Below, piece by piece: positions 1 through 9,234 of a DNA stretch of 64,000 nucleotides. The position numbers and the translations under genes are program-made. Source of the stretch: Bacteroidales bacterium (GTDB taxonomy: Bacteria; Bacteroidota; Bacteroidia; Bacteroidales; UBA12077); the NCBI GenBank assembly GCA_013138975.1, contig WTBR01000075.1:1-64000 (forward strand), written 5' to 3'. Numbering within the stretch: the stretch's first letter is position 1; each line of letters starts with the position of its first letter. A model generated the notes under the pieces. That model did not search any database. It was not told the origin of the DNA and saw only the letters and a list, made by a program, of their open reading frames with translations.

Positions 1-255
1 AGCTGTACCACCCGTTTGTGTTCCATGGAAGGTCAAAGATCTGTTAATAGTTTTATCTATTGAAACAGTGTATAATACAATTGTATCACCTTCGTTAAAA
101 GAAGTACCGGTATTTTCCAGTGTAAAAGTAACAACCGGATAAGAATCATCTGGTTCTACTATTGGTGTTTGATCCTGTGTAGCAGTATCACACGATACAA
201 TACCTAACAACAGAAGTGCAAGACCAATTATATTGTATTTTAAATTTTTTCTCAT
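1..255 (-). CDS. Partial surface lipoprotein (N-terminal 85 residues)
   Basis: This is the N-terminal part of a leftward gene; its 3' end lies beyond the window start. The first residues (MRKNLKYNIIGLALLLLG) form a signal peptide followed by a lipobox ending in IVSC, so the mature protein should be lipidated on Cys22 and probably exported to the outer membrane. The visible mature part is acidic and Thr/Ser-rich with a beta-sandwich look. It sits 39 bp downstream of the SusD-associated lipoprotein and is probably the fourth gene of the SusC/SusD operon. Function is not recognisable; it may be a surface glycan-binding or cargo-binding lipoprotein. Confidence 0.75.
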   Translation of the reverse strand, partial: MRKNLKYNIIGLALLLLGIVSCDTATQDQTPIVEPDDSYPVVTFTLENTGTSFNEGDTIVLYTVSIDKTINRSLTFHGTQTGGTA

Positions 256-294
256 TATAATTTTATTTTAATTATTAAAAAAGCTATATAACAA

Positions 295-1140
295 CTATTG
301 CTTAACATAGTTTGCATAATATGTTCTATCATCTGCAGCGGCGTCAGTAACAATAGTGTATTCCATATACATTGTTCCGTTCGCAGGGTCAGATATTGAT
401 TTTCCTCCAACTCCTTCAACCCAGTTACTATAAGTATCAACTAAATTTTGACCTGGAATAGAAATCACATTACACACATCTAAAAATACAAAGCCAGGTG
501 TTCCACCTAAAGAAGCAATACTCCAGTGACCAACTCTTGTTGTATGATATTCTCCAGTACCTATTTCAGTTATTACGTCAACGAAATCATACGTGTCTTG
601 CAAAGCACCAAATCTCCAATATTCTACGTTTACATCATATGTACCTGCTAAACTAGAGAAACAAGCATAATTAAGGATAACACTTATAGTCTTACCACTA
701 TTAATAACTTTTGTATCCCCGTTAGCACTTGTAATTTCAAGTACCATTACAGGAGACTCTTCTAAAGGAGCGAATATGCCATCAGTTAACATAGTAAAAT
801 TGATTTTTGCTAAATGATTGTTAGCAGCTTCAAGAACAACTGTTGGATTATCAATTCTAAAATGTGTTCCTTCAATTGCAGTTGATGAAGAATGAGCTGC
901 AATTGTTAAAGTAATGTCATTTGTAACATCCATTGATGTTGCACCTACAAGATTCAAATCAATAGTAAATGAATATTCTTCACCATCAGAAACTGCGGCA
1001 ACATTTTTAGCTCCTAATCTAAACCCTGCAGTATTAAGGCTTTCTGCATTCAGATCGAGATCCGTCTCATCTTCTATCAAGCAGGAATTAAACATTCCTA
1101 CACTTAAAATGAATATTAATATATATTTTATTTTTTTCAT
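295..1140 (-). CDS. SusCD-associated lipoprotein of unknown function
   Basis: A 281-residue protein with a lipoprotein signal peptide (MKKIKYILIFILSVGMFNSC, lipid Cys at 20). The mature part is rich in beta-strand-forming sequence, with a Calx-beta-like or Ig-like N-terminal half (about residues 40-155) and a second half starting near the Cys at about 158. It lies 18 bp after the SusD gene in the same direction, the usual position for surface lipoproteins that help a SusC/SusD complex capture its ligand. No catalytic motif is seen. The substrate cannot be named because no glycoside hydrolase or peptidase is encoded beside it in the window. Confidence 0.7.
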   Translation of the reverse strand: MKKIKYILIFILSVGMFNSCLIEDETDLDLNAESLNTAGFRLGAKNVAAVSDGEEYSFTIDLNLVGATSMDVTNDITLTIAAHSSSTAIEGTHFRIDNPTVVLEAANNHLAKINFTMLTDGIFAPLEESPVMVLEITSANGDTKVINSGKTISVILNYACFSSLAGTYDVNVEYWRFGALQDTYDFVDVITEIGTGEYHTTRVGHWSIASLGGTPGFVFLDVCNVISIPGQNLVDTYSNWVEGVGGKSISDPANGTMYMEYTIVTDAAADDRTYYANYVKQ

Positions 1141-1158
1141 AATTAAATGTTTTTAAGA

Positions 1159-2649
1159 TTAATTTCCCCAAAATATTTTTGTTGTAAACACATTTGGCTG
1201 TGTAGGAACATTAGCACCATTAGCAGAAATCTCACTAGCTGGATACATAAGTCTAACAGGTATATCTGCTGTAGTAGCAGTTAAAGAAACAGGTAAATTA
1301 CTTGGAAAACCCGTTCTACTATAATCAAACCATGCCTGTTCAGCAGTAATACTATTAGTAGCAATCCATTTTTGTGTAATAATTGCTTCTAATGGAGTTG
1401 AAGAACTCCAAGCTACATTATTTATTGCTTGTCCATAATATGCAGTTGCATCACCAGCTCCTAAATAATCGAATGAAGCTTGTATTCCCATTTCGTAAAA
1501 GTCTTTCGCATTACCAGAAACATAAGTATTCTGAGCAGCTTCTGCTAGATTAAAATATACCTCAGCCAATGAATAAATTACTAAATCCTGTGTATGGCCT
1601 TTAAGAATACCAGGGCCTAAGTTAGAAACTTTATCAAATACAAACGCATCTGGGGTAGGAGTATCATAATCTAATAAACCTTGTACAACACCTAAATGAC
1701 CATCTGTAGGTTCTTCATATATAAAATCAATTCTTGGATCGCCTGTTGTTGTCAAATAATTAATAACATGATCACTAGCACAAGTTGCATTATTTGTCAT
1801 TGTAACTGTTCCACCTTCATCAAAACCAGCTTCCATATAGAAAGGATTTACTTTGCCAGCTTGTTGTGAATAACCAGGATTAATTGCTGCGTTATCAGTT
1901 ATATAACCTGAACCTTCAGCTGCAATAACGCCAAATTCAGCTGTAATGTAAGCAGCTCTTCCACTCATGCTCATCTGACGAGTTAAGATTCTTAACTTAA
2001 CAGTGTTTGCGAATGCTTTCCACTGATCCATATCACCACCAAACATTACATCATCAATACCAACTGCAACAGGAATCTCAGCATTATTTATTACGTCAAT
2101 TGCAGCAGTTAACTGAACAATCAAATCTTCATAAATAGTTTGTGCGTCATCATATACAGGAGTTGCATTTTCACCTCTTAATGTAGCTTCAGTGTAAGGG
2201 ATATCTCCATATGTATCAACTAAAAGTTGGAAATGAAAACTTCTCATGATCATAGCAATCGCTTTATAATAATCATATTTTGTATCTTCTAGATTCACTA
2301 AAACAGTATAGTTTTTTAAAGGCTCATAGTAAGAATCTTCAAAAACTCTGTCAAAAAAGGATGAAGTTACATTGTACCTAAATTCATCAGGATACCAGTT
2401 ATAACCATCAGCCTGACTCCAGTTGCGCATCAACACATTTGCAAGAGTGGCATATCTTTTTCCTTGTACGTCAGAGTAACTAAGTACCTCAGCAGTCATT
2501 TTCTGTGCTGTTGCAAGAACTAGGTCTGGAGATACCTCTGTTGGATTATTTGGATCTGTATTTACATCCAGATAATCATCACACGATGCAAGTAGTAATA
2601 CAGCTACAAGCACGCTTATGTATTTTAAAATATTTTTCATATTCTTCAT
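1159..2649 (-). CDS. SusD/RagB-family outer-membrane lipoprotein
   Basis: A 496-residue SusD-like ligand-binding lipoprotein, the lid partner of the SusC transporter just upstream. The signal peptide ends in a lipobox (LLLASC, Cys23) and is followed by DDYLDVNTDPNNPTEV, the typical start of the SusD-like_2 branch of the family. The rest is helical TPR-like sequence, with a conserved region around VIYSLAEVYFNLAEAA that is characteristic of SusD proteins. Length matches the family. The gene is 16 bp downstream of the SusC gene and is surely co-transcribed with it. The ligand (glycan, peptide or other) cannot be told from sequence. A second possible start, MKNI, lies three codons in. Confidence 0.9.
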   Translation of the reverse strand: MKNMKNILKYISVLVAVLLLASCDDYLDVNTDPNNPTEVSPDLVLATAQKMTAEVLSYSDVQGKRYATLANVLMRNWSQADGYNWYPDEFRYNVTSSFFDRVFEDSYYEPLKNYTVLVNLEDTKYDYYKAIAMIMRSFHFQLLVDTYGDIPYTEATLRGENATPVYDDAQTIYEDLIVQLTAAIDVINNAEIPVAVGIDDVMFGGDMDQWKAFANTVKLRILTRQMSMSGRAAYITAEFGVIAAEGSGYITDNAAINPGYSQQAGKVNPFYMEAGFDEGGTVTMTNNATCASDHVINYLTTTGDPRIDFIYEEPTDGHLGVVQGLLDYDTPTPDAFVFDKVSNLGPGILKGHTQDLVIYSLAEVYFNLAEAAQNTYVSGNAKDFYEMGIQASFDYLGAGDATAYYGQAINNVAWSSSTPLEAIITQKWIATNSITAEQAWFDYSRTGFPSNLPVSLTATTADIPVRLMYPASEISANGANVPTQPNVFTTKIFWGN

Positions 2650-2665
2650 TTTTTATTTTATATTT

Positions 2666-5600
2666 TTAGAATTCAATATTAAGGCTAAATCCGTATGATT
2701 TAGTTGGAGGAGATGCTAAATAACCACCAACACCAATAGTATTAGAACTTATCGAATTACCACCACGGCTTGTTTGATTATTAAATTCAGGGTCAGAAAA
2801 TCTATTTTCTTCAGGTAACCAAGTCCAAGGATTTCTAGCAATAAAACCAACTATAACTTTCTTAAATGGAGTTTTGCTTAAAATTGATTTTGGTAATTCA
2901 TAGTTAAGAGACAATTCTCTTACTTTAATTGCTGAAGCATCTTTAACATAATTTTCTTTTACATCATTGTATGCATCTGTCCAATAACTTTGACGTCCTC
3001 CACTTATTTGTATGTTTGTATTTTCTACAAAAACACCAGGACTTGTTTCAATTACTGAATTAGGTATAACAAAATCTTGTCTGTTTGCAGAAACACTTGC
3101 TTGAGATCTTCCAGTAAATTCCATTGCATCAGATCCTTCTTCATAATAAACATGACCTGTTCTGTAATCAACTGTTCCAGATACTGAGAATCCTTTATAG
3201 CTTAATACTGTTCCTAAACCAACAATATAATCAGGAGTTGTTTTACCTAAATTAGCAAGTCCATCTTCAGTTGTTGGATTTCCACTTGCAGCATCAACAA
3301 TAATTCTACCTTGAGGATCTCTAGCATAAACATTTGCTTTAATTTGAGGGAAAGCCTCACCAACAACAGCATAAATACCATATTGTCCTGTTGTAAAAAC
3401 TGCTATTTCTTCTAATCCTTCGTAAATTTCATTAACAACGGTTTCAGAGCTAGCATAGTTAAGATTAACGTCCCATCTAAAGTCCTTAGTCTTAAGTACT
3501 GTACCACTGATGGTTAATTCCATACCAGTACCTTCTAATTCACCAATGTTAGTTAAATATCTTAATGCACCAGAAGCAATCGAAGGAGTAGTTCTTGTAA
3601 TTAGATCTGTAGTAACAGTTTTATACCAAGCAAAATCTAAAAACAATTTACCACTTAAGAAACCTAAACTTGCTCCAAATTCAGTAGTATTTAATTTCTC
3701 TTTTGAGATTTCTGAATCAACTGCTGTGTTATCTAAATCAAATCCGTTTACACCTCCATATGGGAAACCAACTTCCTGAGAGTATCTTTCACTAATTTGA
3801 TACCACATTAAGTCATTATATACAGTAGAATTACTAGCCATAACTTTCGCAAAAGTAAGGATGTCACCACTTTTCAGAATTTCAAAAGCATCAGTTGCAA
3901 CAAAAGACAAACCAACTGAAGGATAAAAATAACTTCTGTTATCTTTGTCTAGAGTTGATGTCCAGTCATTTCTTCCTGAGAAATTTAAGAATAAATAATT
4001 ATTGTATCCTAAAGTAAAGTCACCATAAAATCCAAATGTTCTTTTTTCATGCCCATCAACCATTGCATCATTAATAAGTGCACCAGTTACACTTCCTGTT
4101 CCGTTTGAAAGGTCATAAAAATCAGGAATACTTAAATTATCAGCTCTGTAACCACTTTCTCTTAAAGACTCAGAATAACTACTACCACCAATAATTGTCT
4201 TTAAAGTGAATGAGTCATAAAAGTCAAAATTAGCTGAGAATAGAGCATCTACAGTATATATAGATTTCTGAAATTCATAATCTTCAACAAATGAATTTAC
4301 TACACCAGCTGCACTTTGTAATACTGGATCATATGTTTGACTTGCTCTCCAGTTTTTACCAGTACCCCAAGAGTCATTTACAGAAGCTCTTCCAGTAAAA
4401 TTAAGATTTTCTAAAATATCATAAGAAAGACTAAAATTACCAACTATTCTATTTGTTTCATCCATATTTCTGTTAGTTCCAATCGCCCAATATGGATTCT
4501 GATAATATGCATTGTAATAATTATCAGCATATCCGTAACTTTCTGGATTACTCCAATCACTATATTCGCTTAATGGAACATTAGTAGATTGATTTAATAA
4601 GAACCAATAAAGAGGTCTGTCCTGATCACCAATATCATCACCTACAACATCAGTTTTATCAGTTAAATAACTAGCGTTTATAGCTAACTCAATTTTACCA
4701 ATTTTTTTACTAGCATTTATTCTAAATGTATTTCTCTCATAAGTATCATCCTGAACAATACCATTCGCTCTTTGGTCACCAAATGAAACATAAAACTTAC
4801 TATCCTCAGTACTACCTGTCATGTAGATTGTGTTAGTTAAGTTATTTCCTGTTTCAAAGAAATTTAATAAATTATTATCTGCAGGAGCATAAGGAATCAT
4901 TTGAGTTTCTAGAACATATCCTTCTGGCATTGTTGGTCCAACCTGTCGTATTTGTCCATCAAAACGAGGACCCCAGTTTGTATTTTCAATTGGATCATAA
5001 GCGCCTTCCCAACCAGTTCCATATTGATCTTGGAAATCAGGCATATAAGCAACTTGCTCCATTGTGTAAGAAGAATTAATACCAACAGTAAATTTATCTG
5101 CTCCACTACCTGTTTTAGTAGTAACAAGAATCGCACCGTTACCGGCTTGAGATCCATACAAAGCAGCAGCTGTTGCACCTTTAAGTACACTTAATCCAGC
5201 AATATCATTTGGGTTTAAGTCATCAAATGCAGCTGAAGTTGCAATTGATCCATCAATTACGATCAATGCTTCGTTGTTAGAAGTAATAGATCGAGTACCT
5301 CTTAATAGAATTTGCGAATTAGGATTAACCCCGTTATCTTGCACGTTAATCTGCAAACCAGCAACTTTACCTGCCAATGCAGATGCAGCTCTTGTTGGAG
5401 CAACTTTAGTTAATTCACTGTCAATTACTTTTTGTGTTTGATAAGTAATCTCTCTCTTTTCTCTTTTAATACCAATAGCTGTTACAATTACTTCATCCAT
5501 TTGAAGAACATCTGCCTCCATTTGAACGTCGATAACTGAACGACCACCAATAACAACTTCTTGAGTTTTCATACCAACAAAACTTATTACCAAAACTTCG

Positions 5601-5797
5601 GTAGTACTAGGAACAGTAAGATTAAACTTACCATCCATGTCTGTTGAAGTACCAATTGTTGGGTTATCCTTAACCGCAACTGATACACCAGGGATAGATA
5701 ACCCATCTTCGGTTATCGTACCCGAGATTTGCATTTGTGCTTGTACGGAAAACCCCACAAACAACAAAAATGCAAGAAAAATTGTTAATTTCTTCAT
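2666..5797 (-). CDS. SusC/RagA-family TonB-dependent outer-membrane transporter
   Basis: A 1043-residue TonB-dependent transporter that imports ligand captured by SusD across the outer membrane. I chose the ATG at 5797 because it gives a clean signal peptide (MKKLTIFLAFLLFVGFSVQAQ); an upstream in-frame start would add 26 unlikely residues. After the signal comes the carboxypeptidase-like regulatory domain (about 25-105, ISGTITEDG...), then the plug with MDEVIVTAIGIKREKR and the SusC hallmark (QILLRGTRSIT...ALIVIDG), then a 22-strand barrel ending in the aromatic-terminated strand SYGFSLNIEF. It leads the SusC-SusD-lipoprotein-lipoprotein operon. No anti-sigma/ECF pair is adjacent. Confidence 0.93.
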   Translation of the reverse strand: MKKLTIFLAFLLFVGFSVQAQMQISGTITEDGLSIPGVSVAVKDNPTIGTSTDMDGKFNLTVPSTTEVLVISFVGMKTQEVVIGGRSVIDVQMEADVLQMDEVIVTAIGIKREKREITYQTQKVIDSELTKVAPTRAASALAGKVAGLQINVQDNGVNPNSQILLRGTRSITSNNEALIVIDGSIATSAAFDDLNPNDIAGLSVLKGATAAALYGSQAGNGAILVTTKTGSGADKFTVGINSSYTMEQVAYMPDFQDQYGTGWEGAYDPIENTNWGPRFDGQIRQVGPTMPEGYVLETQMIPYAPADNNLLNFFETGNNLTNTIYMTGSTEDSKFYVSFGDQRANGIVQDDTYERNTFRINASKKIGKIELAINASYLTDKTDVVGDDIGDQDRPLYWFLLNQSTNVPLSEYSDWSNPESYGYADNYYNAYYQNPYWAIGTNRNMDETNRIVGNFSLSYDILENLNFTGRASVNDSWGTGKNWRASQTYDPVLQSAAGVVNSFVEDYEFQKSIYTVDALFSANFDFYDSFTLKTIIGGSSYSESLRESGYRADNLSIPDFYDLSNGTGSVTGALINDAMVDGHEKRTFGFYGDFTLGYNNYLFLNFSGRNDWTSTLDKDNRSYFYPSVGLSFVATDAFEILKSGDILTFAKVMASNSTVYNDLMWYQISERYSQEVGFPYGGVNGFDLDNTAVDSEISKEKLNTTEFGASLGFLSGKLFLDFAWYKTVTTDLITRTTPSIASGALRYLTNIGELEGTGMELTISGTVLKTKDFRWDVNLNYASSETVVNEIYEGLEEIAVFTTGQYGIYAVVGEAFPQIKANVYARDPQGRIIVDAASGNPTTEDGLANLGKTTPDYIVGLGTVLSYKGFSVSGTVDYRTGHVYYEEGSDAMEFTGRSQASVSANRQDFVIPNSVIETSPGVFVENTNIQISGGRQSYWTDAYNDVKENYVKDASAIKVRELSLNYELPKSILSKTPFKKVIVGFIARNPWTWLPEENRFSDPEFNNQTSRGGNSISSNTIGVGGYLASPPTKSYGFSLNIEF

Positions 5798-5988
5798 AGA
5801 TAAAAATTTTAGGTTCATAAAATTGTTAAAAAAATATTTTTCAGCGCTAATGTATAAAAAAAAAGGTATAATCAAAAAGAACTAAGAATATTAAACCAAT
5901 CTTTTTTTAACAAAAATTAACAAAACACTACAAATTTTGACCTAATATGAACTTCTATTGTATGTTTTTTTTGAAATATAATAAAAAA

Positions 5989-6024
5989 TTAAAGGTCTGA
6001 ATATATTTATATTCAGACCTTTAA
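5989..6024. terminator. Rho-independent terminator after FTCD gene
   Basis: A perfect 17-bp inverted repeat (TTAAAGGTCTGAATATA and its complement, 2-nt loop) lies 17 bp beyond the FTCD stop codon. On the minus strand the run following the stem is A/T-rich, so it fits a terminator for the leftward FTCD transcript. It also insulates the SusC operon promoter region (5798-5988), in which I see no gene. Confidence 0.7.
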
Positions 6025-6041
6025 TGTGATTTTAACAAACT

Positions 6042-7718
6042 CTAAAGCTTTGAGTGTACTATCTCCAAAATTTCTTTTTCCAGCTCTTCAGTTTTCTTAT
6101 CAATTTCTTGTGCTTTTTTGCTAACAGACTCTACAAAGGTTTTATCTTCCATGTCTCCTGAATTAATTTTCACATTCAAAAAAGCTCCTTTTATACAAGA
6201 ACGAATTGCTAACGCTCCAACTCCTGCGTCCGAAACTGAATTAGGGTTACCAATTTCAGCCATTGCTTTAACCACTTCTAGAGCGCTGTATGCAACTTCC
6301 ATTACTCTGAAAGGAACCATTATAGCATTTTTAGTTGCATCTTGAATTGCTTGTCTTCTTATAACTTTCTCTTCCTCAGATCTTTTAGACAAACTGAATG
6401 CATCCATTATTTTATTAAAGGCATCAGTATCTTCATCAACAAGTTTAACTAGCTCCGATTGGTACTTCATTCCCTTTTCAGCCCAATCAGAAAATTCTTC
6501 CCAACGATCATCCCATCCTCTTTTATGAGAAGATAAATTCGCAACCATTGTTCCTAATGCTACACCCATTGCTCCCATATAAGCTGCAACAGATCCTCCA
6601 CCTGGTGCTGGAGATTCAGAAGCAGTTTCATCTGTAAACTCAGTAAGAGTTAAATCAACCAGATTTTTCTTCTTTGCATCAGCAGCTAATTTATATTCTA
6701 TTATCTTTTCTTCTGGTTTAAATTCATATAAATCATCAAGACCTAAAGATTTAACGGCAATTTTTATAATTTCCTTTTCAGGAATACCAACGGAACGATT
6801 TTGTTTTCTCAAGAAGTATTTACCTGCATCAATCATTGCTTGCAAAGGAATTAATCCTACTAATTCTGAACCAGAAACTCTTACTCCACGATCCAAAGCT
6901 TTTTTAAATACTTCGTCAAATGCAATATGTACCGGAGTTACACTAATATTAGTTAAGTTCATTGAAATTTGAGCAACGCCATATTCATCAATAAACCATC
7001 CAATAGCTTTTACACATTTTAACGTTCCTGGTGTCCATACCTTGTTTCCATTAGTATCTATCTCAGGTTTCCCGTTTGCAGAATTTTTAACCCTGCCCTT
7101 TTCACGAACATCAAATGCAATTGCATTTGCTCTTCGTGTTGATGTGGTATTTAAATTAACATTGTATGCTACTAAAAAATCCCGTGCACCAACTGCAGTT
7201 ACACCTGCTTTCGCATTAAACTCAGCTGGTCCGAAATCAGGTTTCCATTCAGGTTTTGAAAGTTTCTCTTGTAGGCCTTCATATTCTCCTGCTCGACATA
7301 CTGCTAAGTTTCTTCGTTCTTCTATTAATGCTGCATTTTCGTAACAATAAATAGGAATATTTAATTCTTCACCAAGTCTTTTTGCTAATTTTCTAGCATA
7401 TTCAATAGTTTCTTCCATTGTAATCCCAGCAACAGGAACAAACGGACATACATCTGTTGCACCAAAACGTGGATGAGCTCCTTTATGGTTACGCATATCA
7501 ATTAATTCAGAAGCTTTTTTAATTGCTAAAAATGCAGCTTCACAAACTTCATTGGGAGTTCCAACCATAGTAACAACCGTTCTATTTGTTGCTTGTCCTG
7601 GATCAACGTCTAGTAAACTAACTCCTTCAACAGATTCAATTTCATTAGTAATTTGCTTGATGATATCCATATTGCTTCCTTCACTAAAGTTAGGAACACA
7701 TTCTATTAATTGTTTCAT
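6042..7718 (-). CDS. ftcD: Bifunctional glutamate formiminotransferase / formiminotetrahydrofolate cyclodeaminase
   Basis: A 558-residue fused enzyme for the last step of histidine breakdown. The N-terminal half moves the formimino group from formiminoglutamate to tetrahydrofolate, and the C-terminal half deaminates the product to 5,10-methenyl-THF. Residues 1-180 and 181-330 match the two formiminotransferase subdomains, with the catalytic His82 visible in KGAHPRFGATDVCPF. Residues 352-555 are the helical cyclodeaminase, starting LVDLTLTEFTDETASESPAP and with the folate-binding loop APGGGSVAAYMGAMG. Length matches the animal-type fusion. It lies downstream of hutI in the same direction, with a 150-bp gap. 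Confidence 0.95.
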   Translation of the reverse strand: MKQLIECVPNFSEGSNMDIIKQITNEIESVEGVSLLDVDPGQATNRTVVTMVGTPNEVCEAAFLAIKKASELIDMRNHKGAHPRFGATDVCPFVPVAGITMEETIEYARKLAKRLGEELNIPIYCYENAALIEERRNLAVCRAGEYEGLQEKLSKPEWKPDFGPAEFNAKAGVTAVGARDFLVAYNVNLNTTSTRRANAIAFDVREKGRVKNSANGKPEIDTNGNKVWTPGTLKCVKAIGWFIDEYGVAQISMNLTNISVTPVHIAFDEVFKKALDRGVRVSGSELVGLIPLQAMIDAGKYFLRKQNRSVGIPEKEIIKIAVKSLGLDDLYEFKPEEKIIEYKLAADAKKKNLVDLTLTEFTDETASESPAPGGGSVAAYMGAMGVALGTMVANLSSHKRGWDDRWEEFSDWAEKGMKYQSELVKLVDEDTDAFNKIMDAFSLSKRSEEEKVIRRQAIQDATKNAIMVPFRVMEVAYSALEVVKAMAEIGNPNSVSDAGVGALAIRSCIKGAFLNVKINSGDMEDKTFVESVSKKAQEIDKKTEELEKEILEIVHSKL

Positions 7719-7868
7719 TGTTTTTTTGATTTTAAACGTTTTTATTAATTAGTAATTTTATTTTATACTATACCTTATATTATATAGCAAATAAAACTCT
7801 ATGGATAACGAATACTTTTTAGCTTCATGACGTTTTACTAATAATATTTATAAATTTCAACAAACATA

Positions 7869-9110
7869 TTATGATATTAACTTTCCATTTAAAATAACTT
7901 GATCAACTAATTTACTTGTATATGCATATGGCATATATTCATAGCTGGAAATTTTCTTTGTAATAAAAATATTCGCTATTTTTCCTTTTGCAATACTTCC
8001 ATGTGTATCGCTTATACCCATTGCATATGCTCCATTAATTGTACTTGCGTTTATTACTTCTTCTGGTAGCATTCTCAATTTTATAGTACCTAAAGACATA
8101 ATAAATTTCATATCTCCAGATGGTGATGAACCAGGATTAAAGTCAGATGCTAAAGCTATTGGCAAACCGGCATCGATCATTTTACGTACTGGAGGATCAA
8201 CCATTCCTAAGAAGAAAGCTGCTCCAGGTAACAAGGTTGGCATTGTTTCAGATTCTAATAAAGATTTTATTTCATCATCTCCAGTAAATTCAAGATGATC
8301 AACAGATAAGGCATTGTATTTTACTCCAACCTGAATACCACCGGAATAATCTAATTCATTTGCATGAATTTTAGGACGCATTCCATATTTCATTCCAGCC
8401 ATTAAAATTCGATCGGTTTGTTCTACAGTAAAAAATCCTTTGTCGCAAAACACATCAATATAATCGGCTAATTCTTCCATGGCAACTTGAGGAATCATTT
8501 CATTTATTACAAGATCAACATATTCGTCTTGTCTTTCTTTATATTCTGCTGGTACTGCATGTGCTCCTAAAAAAGTAGCTTTTATTGTAATAGGAGTATT
8601 TTCATTTAATCGTTTTATTACTCGAAGCATTTTTAATTCATCTTCTACAGTCAGTCCATAACCACTTTTTATTTCGACAGCACCTGTACCAAAGCCAATA
8701 ATTTCATTAATTCTTTCTAATGATTGCTCATAAAGTGAATCTTCAGATGTGTTATGTAAAAGTTTTGCTGAATTTAAAATTCCCCCTCCCCGCTTTGCTA
8801 TTTCTTCGTATGATAAACCTCTAATTTTATCTCCATATTCAATTTCTCTGCTACCTGCATAAACTAAATGCGTGTGAGAGTCACAAAATGAAGGAAAAAC
8901 CATTTTTCCTGCAGCATCTATGGTTTCACCTTTAAAATCATCTTGATTAAGATCAGACATTTTACCAAAATCAGAAATAATATCATTTTCGATTAACAAA
9001 AATGCATTTTCAATGGTATTAAGGTTTTGCATATCTTTCCCGGCTACCCACTTATGCATTTCTGTTTCAACGCATACAAGACTTTTAATATTTGTGATTA
9101 ATATACTCAT
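7869..9110 (-). CDS. hutI: Imidazolonepropionase
   Basis: A 413-residue amidohydrolase-fold enzyme that opens imidazolone-5-propionate to N-formimino-glutamate, the substrate of the neighbouring FTCD. Metal-binding signatures are visible: DSHTHLVYAGSRE (His79, His81), HANELDYSGG, DHLEF and the late Asp in LASDFNPGSSPS. Length agrees with HutI. The gene is in line with ftcD; hutH and hutU are not in this window, so the pathway must be completed elsewhere. The start ATG at 9110 gives the expected short N-terminal beta-sandwich. Confidence 0.95.
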   Translation of the reverse strand: MSILITNIKSLVCVETEMHKWVAGKDMQNLNTIENAFLLIENDIISDFGKMSDLNQDDFKGETIDAAGKMVFPSFCDSHTHLVYAGSREIEYGDKIRGLSYEEIAKRGGGILNSAKLLHNTSEDSLYEQSLERINEIIGFGTGAVEIKSGYGLTVEDELKMLRVIKRLNENTPITIKATFLGAHAVPAEYKERQDEYVDLVINEMIPQVAMEELADYIDVFCDKGFFTVEQTDRILMAGMKYGMRPKIHANELDYSGGIQVGVKYNALSVDHLEFTGDDEIKSLLESETMPTLLPGAAFFLGMVDPPVRKMIDAGLPIALASDFNPGSSPSGDMKFIMSLGTIKLRMLPEEVINASTINGAYAMGISDTHGSIAKGKIANIFITKKISSYEYMPYAYTSKLVDQVILNGKLIS

Positions 9111-9234
9111 ACAAGATTTTTTTATTTTAAATTGCTACGAAAGTACAAAATTCATGATGATATAAACAAAAAATTTTCTGTTGTATAACTTATGTTCTAT
9201 TTTTACGATCTAAAAAAATTGAAGAAATTAAAAC

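Noticed and set aside
5798..5875. Longer SusC N-terminus
   Set aside because: The 26 extra residues would precede a complete signal peptide and lie in the untranslated leader.
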